Assembly: GCA_034231615.1 (NCBI GenBank)
Contig: CM067318.1
Coordinates: 35,869,382-35,933,381 of the forward strand
Source of the DNA: Meghimatium bilineatum
Taxonomy: Eukaryota > Mollusca > Gastropoda > Stylommatophora > Philomycidae
Reading direction: 5' to 3'
Length of the DNA stretch: 64,000 nt
Shown here: piece after piece, positions 62,701 through 64,000 of the stretch
Layout of the letters: each line of letters opens with the position of its first letter
Position numbering within the stretch: position 1 is the first letter of the stretch
Position numbers and translations under genes: made by a program
Notes under the pieces: generated by a model
Databases searched by the model: none
Seen by the model: only the letters and a program-made list of their open reading frames with translations
Told to the model about the DNA's origin: nothing

Positions 62701-63113
62701 ATCAATGCAAAGTATGTGCTTAAGAAGACACTAATCGGACAGTTTCTGGTCAGCTAGACAGCTGAGCATGGTAAAGGCATGTGCTATGATGCTGATTCAT
62801 AAATCAATTGTTTTTACCTACCTGCTTGTATTACATTTACTTGTGTCATGTGATCTACAGACTGTGTCATAGTGACAGTCATGATGTGATGGTATTAGAT
62901 GAATATTATATCAACATTTGTATTGCTAACAGGTTCTATTATTATCCAATGACAAGAAGCAGCATTTATGAAAACATACCCATGTGGTTGAATATCTATG
63001 TGACCACTGGAACAGAATTTCCTGGGACTCTTTACTGGACTTATTCTATGACCAAACATGCAACTGCATTTGCTCTAGGAAGACTGCCTCTTCAGATGAG
63101 CCAAGCCTATAGG
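32687..63113 (+). CDS. Secreted or membrane protein with at least three MAM domains (ten exons, incomplete at 3')
   Basis: Ten exons join in frame: 32687-32738, 38693-38839, 42853-43109, 46808-46892, 49348-49518, 53575-53828, 56762-56849, 58673-58813, 61568-61664 and 62933-63113. They give 1473 nt, 491 codons, and every intron is GT-AG. Residues 1 to about 18 are a hydrophobic signal peptide (MISLAILYIAFLSATT). MAM1 spans about residues 22-180, MAM2 about 193-351, and MAM3 starts at about 353 and is cut off by the window edge. MAM domains are extracellular adhesion or oligomerisation modules held by disulfides. Both complete domains have the four expected cysteines and end in GDI-IDD-like plus GSC motifs. 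Many N-X-S/T sites (NSS, NIT, NGT, NAT, NVT) support secretion. Boundaries between domains are phase 1, the usual pattern of shuffled extracellular modules. The remainder may add more MAM, LDLa or other domains or a transmembrane segment, so no ortholog name is given. Introns are 1.3-6 kb and full of repeats. Confidence 0.88.
33097..33290 (+). mobile_element. Second copy of the Jockey-like LINE 5' region, without coding part
   Basis: Near-identical to 6660-6850, including the palindrome GCAGGAC-CATA-GTCCTGC (33185-33202) and GCTGAAGACAGAGG. It lies in intron 1. The sequence after 33290 does not continue as LINE. Confidence 0.78.
33398..33692 (+). mobile_element. SINE-like family A, near full length
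   Basis: It starts GCCCATGGGTTGCCGGGGCC and ends GAACGCAGAAGAAGAAG. The internal sequence follows family order with a few indels. No clear target duplication. Confidence 0.85.
34252..34535 (+). mobile_element. Full-length SINE-like family A with 10-bp target duplication
   Basis: TCCATGGTAT at 34242-34251 and 34536-34545 flanks a 284-bp copy, the best family A reference in the window. The stem is TCCTGC (34485-34490) with GCAGGA (34497-34502), followed by GTTTGAGAACGAACGCAG and (AAG)n. The flanking host sequence resembles 20745-20785, an unoccupied relative. Confidence 0.92.
34814..34875. repeat. 15-bp tandem repeat
   Basis: GTCCTGGACGCAGTG-type units, about four copies. Confidence 0.85.
34925..35115 (-). 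mobile_element. RTE-like LINE 3' end
   Basis: The minus strand reads RKKRNKFLDGLSLWHKRK, then TELINNTRDRKMWR and SIISYATLHGT, followed by a (TTGA)n-type tail at 34928-34942. Related to the copy at 20435-20735. Confidence 0.7.
35608..35854 (+). mobile_element. SINE-like family A, diverged, with target duplication
   Basis: TGATGTTCTC (35598-35607) and TGATGTTTTC (35855-35864) flank it. It contains GTTGCTGGGCCCG, TTACGGAGGTGGGTTGCC and the stem CCTGC...GCAGG, but the GAA tail is degraded. Confidence 0.75.
35870..36945. other. Intron 1 stretch: G-runs and CA-rich sequence, no exon seen
   Basis: Runs of G at 36450-36465 and 36520-36530 and a CA/TA-rich part at 36600-36740. A short chance frame at 36156-36413 shows no recognised domain. 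Confidence 0.35.
36952..37130 (-). mobile_element. SINE-like family A fragment
   Basis: It runs from (CTT)n through GTAGATTAGCAGGATGCAAT and TGTGTCATGGTTTATA to GACTTCAGCATGGCTTC. The 5' half is missing. Confidence 0.68.
37690..37990 (-). mobile_element. Jockey-like LINE fragment between RT and RNase H
   Basis: The minus strand reads VVEYALAILTF, LAQFERLDIGLIQNEVMRVI and LGCLRDIETVAMRFLLDYP. 'IQNEAxRxILG' plus 'T-x-AMRxLLxLP' is the usual connection region of Jockey-superfamily proteins. Confidence 0.68.
38693..38839 (+). CDS. MAM gene exon 2: N-terminal part of MAM1
   Basis: Acceptor TATTTTTTACAG and donor GTGAGT, phase 1 at both ends. It encodes AASFNCSFEQDLCDW, then DDFDWERVK, the MAM opening (C-x-F-E-x-x-x-C-x-W and D-x-x-W). 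Confidence 0.9.
39025..39235 (-). mobile_element. Jockey-like LINE 3' end: RNase H C-terminus and (GAA)n tail
   Basis: The minus strand reads EHILQDCPTYKEQR, a stop, then QTWPEDTDLRQKLWGNRSDL and EKTVDLVLTTGLMV ending in TAG. This is the RNase H-side terminus of Jockey elements. The short 3' UTR has a small hairpin (AGCAT...ATGCT) and ends GAAAGCAGAAGAAGAAGAA, the same end as the SINE-like families. Confidence 0.8.
39383..39527 (+). mobile_element. SINE-like family A fragment
   Basis: AGAAGGTTTGGG..., CTGTCCCATCC, TCATGCTGTAATCAGATGTG and ATTGCAGCCAAGCTATAA follow family order. The 3' end is missing and another fragment follows. Confidence 0.65.
39564..39692 (+). mobile_element. SINE-like family A 3' half
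   Basis: GGCACAGATAGTGCAACCAA, GGACTACATCCTGCTAACCAGCAG and GTTTGAGAATACATGCAGATGAAGAA. Confidence 0.68.
39843..39900 (+). mobile_element. SINE-like family A 5' scrap
   Basis: AGTGTTGCCAGAGCCCTAAA, then GGGGAGAAAAGAATAACAAT and ACTGT match the family 5' end only. Confidence 0.6.
40190..40765 (+). repeat. Dispersed repeat interrupted by the MITE
   Basis: 40190-40250 plus 40616-40765 align with 45037-45240 (AGAAGTGCATG, TTTTATAGGCA, TTTTACCTYCGCAAGGTAAA, AATCATGATTTTA, GTGAGACTGGTGTTT). The family is not recognised. Confidence 0.8.
40251..40615. mobile_element. MITE with GGTACAGTACAAG terminus and 8-bp target duplication
   Basis: Left GGTACAGTACAAGAACAAGT pairs inverted with the right end (GGTTCAATACAAGAAGAAGT on the minus strand), and the pairing continues over GCCTACATT. 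Flanking 8-mers are TAAATGCA (40243-40250) and TAAATGCT (40616-40623). The paralogous repeat at 45037-45240 has the site intact as AAATAAATGCTACTTTG. No transposase. It shares its first 13 bp with the MITE at 60192. Confidence 0.88.
40878..41038 (-). mobile_element. SINE-like family B with compensatory stem change
   Basis: ACAAAGAT (40870-40877 and 41039-41046) probably flanks it. The stem here is TAGTAAGAC (40925-40933) and GTCTTACTA (40938-40946), fully paired although two positions differ from the usual TAGTAGGAC/GTCCTGCTA. Confidence 0.8.
41050..41820. other. Intron 2 stretch, nothing recognised
   Basis: AT-rich, no exon-like frame with splice sites. Confidence 0.35.
41834..41995 (+). 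mobile_element. SINE-like family B with 12-bp target duplication
   Basis: GTACTGTAGATC at 41822-41833 and 41996-42007, perfect. The inner stem is largely deleted in this copy (TAGTAGTACTGCTAC), leaving a short pairing. The tail is (GAA)6-like. Confidence 0.9.
42234..42394 (+). mobile_element. SINE-like family B with 13-bp target duplication
   Basis: ATATCCAGAATCC at 42221-42233 and 42395-42407, perfect. The stem is TAGTAGGAC (42322-42330) with GTCCTGCTA (42335-42343), containing a G-T wobble. Confidence 0.92.
42853..43109 (+). CDS. MAM gene exon 3: middle of MAM1
   Basis: Acceptor TTCTTCCTAAG, donor GTGAGT, phase 1 in and phase 0 out. It encodes QKARLVSPVV, then AKCFKFIYLMHGTNIGALSVY, the MAM core. 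The second conserved Trp is replaced (GVFYLKGQV). Confidence 0.9.
43624..43787 (+). mobile_element. SINE-like family B copy
   Basis: GCTGAAGACGAATGTGTCAG, AAATAAAACGGCGAGACAAT, TAGGACCATGGTCTTGCTAC and (GAA)n. Target duplication not clear. Confidence 0.85.
44000..44290 (-). mobile_element. LINE RNase H-end remnant
   Basis: Minus-strand pieces CPH-x-SHL, ETVEHILIDCPSLS and later LHVSKEP-like fit the 'cysteine, ETVEH-x-L-x-CP' terminus of Jockey-type proteins. The copy is frameshifted. Confidence 0.55.
44440..44905 (+). mobile_element. CR1/RTE-like LINE 3' end
   Basis: It reads FIPTLCYRCQTK, CEMRCLRKAANRTRDHVRN, RTRRRWIEGVTNILR and QSRDALQQKQRTDNR across stops. Same family as 23.2-23.65 kb. 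Confidence 0.7.
45037..45240 (+). repeat. Dispersed repeat, uninterrupted copy
   Basis: Paralog of 40190-40765 lacking the MITE. A (TG)n tract follows at 45236-45264. Confidence 0.8.
45265..46800. other. Intron 3 stretch, nothing recognised
   Basis: AT-rich. GTATCGGCTCAAATTGAACC followed by TTTTTCAAGAGAC near 46136-46168 resembles a retroelement tail motif but no element is definable. Confidence 0.3.
46808..46892 (+). CDS. MAM gene exon 4: C-terminal part of MAM1
   Basis: Acceptor TCTTGTAG, donor GTGAGT, phase 0 to 1. It encodes VIIEGTGSSGNEGDIDIDDV and LLIDGSCT, the MAM ending with the fourth cysteine. Confidence 0.92.
46905..47235. repeat. Minisatellite of about 35 bp, about eight units
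   Basis: ACAATTACAATTTGAGTATC and TGTGCATTTAGGAAA repeat with variable spacing. Two units carry an inserted AGGCCT. Confidence 0.9.
47485..47695. repeat. 32-bp minisatellite, about six units
   Basis: AAAGAGGAAGACCCTGCAGG and ATTAGTAGTCAA repeats; the outer units carry GTGAGAGTGGT instead. Confidence 0.92.
47709..47962 (+). mobile_element. SINE-like family A, diverged
   Basis: GTGTTGCTGGGACCTGAAAT, CAACTAAGGAGGCTTTGG, GGCTGAAAGGTGCAGATAT, ATCCTGGTAATCTGCAGGA and GAGAATGAATGCAGAAG. Confidence 0.8.
48059..48785 (-). mobile_element. RTE/CR1-like LINE 3' half
   Basis: The minus strand has YADDTVLL (motif C, near 48755), then YGCETWTLSKTAANKINTFD, CYRKILRTSWKEKK, LFGHIKRHNCLERQIMEGR and RKRFREFIGKIKF. 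It closely matches 30035-30545. Two frameshifts. Confidence 0.78.
49348..49518 (+). CDS. MAM gene exon 5: linker and start of MAM2
   Basis: Acceptor ACTCTCTCAG (a CAG 3 bp later is an equivalent alternative that drops one residue), donor GGTAAT, phase 1 to 1. It encodes LACDFELDDICGYTN and DDDLDWQR. It resembles exon 2 in length and phase. Confidence 0.9.
49614..50391 (+). mobile_element. Young 5'-truncated RTE-like LINE with open frame
   Basis: An uninterrupted frame runs from 49614 to the stop after 50378. The element part starts near 49640 just after motif C (ELQRLIDQVNKSNNEYGLDI, INIQKTKTM) and ends LRCGDGT, then (ATG)n. It is nearly identical to the copies at 12.2 and 31.6 kb. It lies in intron 5, just after exon 5. 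Confidence 0.88.
50601..50834 (-). mobile_element. SINE-like family A, diverged
   Basis: TTCTGTGTTCACTCTAAACTC, GTAGCATGTAGTCTACAG, GTGATATCTGCACC and CCTCCTTAGTGCCATTTTG in family order. Confidence 0.65.
51249..51407 (+). mobile_element. SINE-like family B with 12-bp target duplication
   Basis: AAATAGATGAAC (51237-51248) and AAATAGATCAAC (51408-51419). The copy is somewhat diverged (GCCAAAGACAGATGTGCCAG). Confidence 0.87.
51430..51990 (-). mobile_element. LINE C-terminus split by a SINE
   Basis: It aligns with 11390-11780 (ATCACAAGTGATGATRACYA, GATGGYTAATRAGCCCTAT, GTAYTGCTTC-like part). The copy is more decayed and interrupted by the family A insertion at 51653-51793. Confidence 0.7.
51653..51793 (+). 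mobile_element. 5'-truncated SINE-like family A with target duplication
   Basis: GCTACTGCAT (51643-51652) and GCTACTGTAT (51794-51803) flank the 141-bp 3' half. The unoccupied site is seen in the related LINE at about 11592-11608 (GAGCCGCTGCATTTCTCTTC). Confidence 0.88.
52000..52825. other. Intron 5 stretch; tRNA-like SINE relic at 52145-52235
   Basis: Apart from the diverged relative of the 26.84 kb repeat (AAATTGGGTTTGTGAGGTGG), nothing is recognised. Confidence 0.35.
52828..53415. repeat. 29-bp minisatellite, about 20 units
   Basis: AAACTACAGCTTAAAACAAA plus TTGTTGTAG repeats head to tail. Variants AAGCTACAG and ACTATAGCTTGAAAC recur in blocks, suggesting higher-order duplication. The array ends 160 bp before exon 6. 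Confidence 0.97.
53575..53828 (+). CDS. MAM gene exon 6: middle of MAM2
   Basis: Acceptor TTATCAG, donor GTAAAT, phase 1 to 0. It encodes GEYCLTFYYRERGSN, VLIWKDDGTAPGSQW and NKAQLSLK, a complete MAM core with both Trp positions. It is equivalent to exon 3 (254 versus 257 nt). Confidence 0.92.
54130..54730 (+). pseudogene. hAT transposase remnant
   Basis: Across stops and shifts the plus strand reads FREAKYISVMVDT, HRDLTLIPVLVRYF, IRIKVIEFQNITG, VIAFSGDNCNTNFGG and HGIGCAAHMV. The order (target-strand Asp region 'VD-x-NHxD', 'SGDN-x-NxNFGG', 'GCAAH') is that of hAT transposases. It is dead and lacks both ends. It lies in intron 6. Confidence 0.78.
55316..55628. repeat. 40-bp minisatellite, about eight units
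   Basis: GTTGTTAAGCTATCAGACAG plus GAGAATCAGAAAGTGGCATA units. Confidence 0.95.
55962..56230 (-). mobile_element. SINE-like family A, near full length
   Basis: TTCTTGTGCGTTCATTTC, GATTAGCAGGATGTAGTCTG, CGCCTTTCGGCATGACACAT, GACCCTATATAAGATGAG, CTCCTTAGTTGCCTC and TGCTCCCCTTTCAGGACC in order. Confidence 0.85.
56762..56849 (+). CDS. MAM gene exon 7: end of MAM2
   Basis: Acceptor TTTTTCCTAG, donor GTAAGT, phase 0 to 1. It encodes LAFDATISGGFGDLSIDDIS and IVNGSCATP, equivalent to exon 4. Confidence 0.92.
56860..58120. other. Intron 7 stretch, nothing recognised
   Basis: Short (GATA)n at about 57124-57138 and a C-run at 57840-57852. No exon-like frame. Confidence 0.35.
58130..58265 (+). mobile_element. 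SINE-like family B, old copy
   Basis: CTGAAGTTGGATTTCTTGGG, ACAAACAAAATGGCAACAC, ATGCTGCTGGAAATCTAATA and GCTACAAGAGAGATCCAG. The tail is lost. Confidence 0.68.
58673..58813 (+). CDS. MAM gene exon 8: start of MAM3
   Basis: Acceptor is a T-run plus CAG, donor GTGATA (weak), phase 1 to 1. It encodes DCNFDNYDLCSWRND and YFDWEV, equivalent to exons 2 and 5. Confidence 0.9.
59335..59800 (-). mobile_element. LINE remnant
   Basis: Minus-strand pieces NKTNFLKACIFPVAKYRCES, WTITKNSL, TKCCRIIPRIFW and RLWKRLDCLH keep the post-RT order of RTE/CR1-like proteins. Confidence 0.6.
59930..61080 (-). mobile_element. CR1/RTE-like LINE 3' half, split by a MITE
   Basis: The minus strand shows LPFANDQNIIYKDQENLQNH (motif C region, FAND for FADD), INIQK, a CYQCQTW-like piece, CEIKCLRKTAMVTKLDE, then, after the MITE, QQVKWFCH-like and RLNVTKVTYLA. 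It is the same family as 23.2 kb. Confidence 0.72.
60192..60437. mobile_element. Fold-back MITE with GGTACAGTACAAG ends and 8-bp target duplication
   Basis: Left GGTACAGTACAAGTAGACAC and onward pairs with the right end over nearly the whole 246 bp, with AGGGTTAGG / CCTAACCC-like sequence at the centre. CATGATAT flanks both sides (60184-60191 and 60438-60445). The related LINE at 23.36-23.39 kb has the intact site (ACTATCATGTATTGAAC on the plus strand). Confidence 0.92.
61228..61330. repeat. 35-bp tandem repeat, three units
   Basis: GTTATAAGAGAATACATGTA followed by GAACATTTTGAATAT. Confidence 0.92.
61568..61664 (+). CDS. MAM gene exon 9: first half of MAM3 core
   Basis: Acceptor ATATTGCAG, donor GTAAGA, phase 1 to 2. 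It encodes GFILLDMSSNKMNTEVYLV and VQCFE. In MAM1 and MAM2 this and the next exon are a single exon. Confidence 0.85.
61756..62013 (+). mobile_element. SINE-like family A, diverged
   Basis: GGGCCCAAATTTGGAGCAAG, GACTAAGAAGGTTATGG, GTCCATCCC-like block, GTGTCAGGCTGAAAGGATCG, ATTACATCCTGCTAACCTGTAG and GAACACAGAAGACG. It sits in intron 9, 90 bp after exon 9. Confidence 0.8.
62933..63113 (+). CDS. MAM gene exon 10: second half of MAM3 core
   Basis: Acceptor TTGCTAACAG, phase 2 in. It encodes FYYYPMTRSSIYENIPMWLN and IYVTTGTEFPGTLYWTYSMT. The donor is taken as GTTTGT after AGG, a weak site, because it gives the phase-0 end seen in exons 3 and 6. The final MAM3 exon should lie beyond or near the right edge. 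Confidence 0.78.
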
Positions 63114-63119
63114 GTTTGT

Positions 63120-64000
63120 GTGTGCTAGTTCTTTAAATTAATTCATTTGATTGTAATGAATGAATATATTTTTGCTTAAAACTATTACATGCAAGCAAGT
63201 GGGATGGCTAAATGAAAGAGGTGATGATAACTGTGTCCTTATGGTGTTCATATAATGTTGGTAGCTCCATTTAAATGTTAAATTGGTAAATTACATAGGT
63301 GATTTTGTATAGTTTTTGAAGATACTAAGGAGTAAGGATGTGGGTGTTGAATCCTTCACCCCATGATTTCAGCTGTGAGGAAACCTGCCAAAGACACATG
63401 TCTAGACTGCTTCAGAGGGAATCAACCCCTTTATCCGTAGCATTCTTCGAGATTGCTAGAAAATCACCGTAGCATTCTTCGAGATTGCTAGAAAATCAAA
63501 GTCCTTTCCAGAGTATAAGACTGTTTATCTTATGTCATTGCACCCTACAGCAATAGTAAGTTAAGCTTTAGTACCCCAGATTAAAATTACACAATTTCTC
63601 CCTCGGGTCCAGATTTTGTTGTTGACAATGTACATTATTTTTTGGTGAGTGTTTGGTAAGCGCGATAACTTTTTTGTTTGTAAAAATATCAAAATAATTT
63701 GTGCACATGTAAACAAAGGAGTGAATGATCTGATGCATATAATCGTGTTTCTTTTGTTGTTGTATGTGTGATATGACAGTTGTCAGCAAGTTGTGAAGTT
63801 GAAAATTGGGGGAAAAAAATCTCAAAATGCCATTTTTTAAAATCACAATAATTTCTTGATGATCCTAATACTTGAGCAATGTGTGGAAACAATGATAAAA
63901 TCCTTCTATATACCTATTCCTGTGTATATATATATTGTTTCATATCCAAACTAATACCATATGGACTGAACAAACTAATAAAACGTAAAGAAATCGCATA
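63120..64000. other. Start of the next MAM gene intron, nothing recognised
   Basis: A direct repeat of the 33-bp type (GTAGCATTCTTCGAGATTGC at 63439 and 63471). No exon encoding the end of MAM3 is evident before the window edge. Confidence 0.35.

Noticed and set aside
1-64000. Prokaryotic or phage origin
   Set aside because: GT-AG introns, phase-1 MAM modules, LINE/SINE content and RPABC4 show an animal genome.

Overview
This is AT-rich animal nuclear DNA. It holds interrupted genes with GT-AG introns of 1.3 to 6 kb, a secreted or cell-surface MAM-domain protein, and a dense layer of transposable-element remains (RTE/CR1-like and Jockey-like LINEs, SINE-like elements, hAT and other TIR elements, many minisatellites). 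Nothing suggests bacteria. The repeat spectrum fits a marine or lophotrochozoan-type invertebrate such as a mollusc, but the species cannot be fixed from this window.

Positions 1-32600 are mostly repeats. The one cellular gene found there is a minus-strand, uninterrupted 61-codon reading frame for RNA polymerase subunit RPABC4 (POLR2K) at about 14.74-14.92 kb. It has GTG where the usual ATG is expected. Around it lie a Jockey-like LINE with endonuclease and half of the reverse transcriptase (6.9-8.97 kb), several LINE 3' ends on both strands, five minisatellites, and the 4.25-5.84 kb inverted-repeat element. A nested cluster at 29.3-31.9 kb contains a LINE, a hAT-type MITE, a SINE inside that MITE, and a truncated young LINE.

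Positions 32687-63113 hold a plus-strand gene for a secreted or membrane protein. Exon 1 encodes a signal peptide. Nine further exons encode two complete MAM domains and most of a third. All ten exons join in frame (1473 nt, 491 codons), and the gene runs off the right edge. Its introns carry most of the other repeats: SINE-like copies, LINE 3' ends, a hAT transposase relic, MITEs and minisatellites with 29 to 40 bp units.

The most notable non-genic content is a SINE-like superfamily with two forms, here called A (about 280 bp) and B (about 160 bp). They share a 3' half and end in a stem-loop followed by (GAA)n. Many copies have perfect 10-13 bp target-site duplications. Several copies show paired (compensatory) changes in the stem, so the RNA fold appears to be maintained. 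The stem palindrome and a flanking core also occur, in swapped order, in the 5' region of the Jockey-like LINE, and the (GAA)n tail matches the 3' end of a Jockey-like RNase H fragment. Second, two MITEs share the terminus GGTACAGTACAAG and 8-bp target duplications, and each has an unoccupied paralogous site elsewhere in the window.
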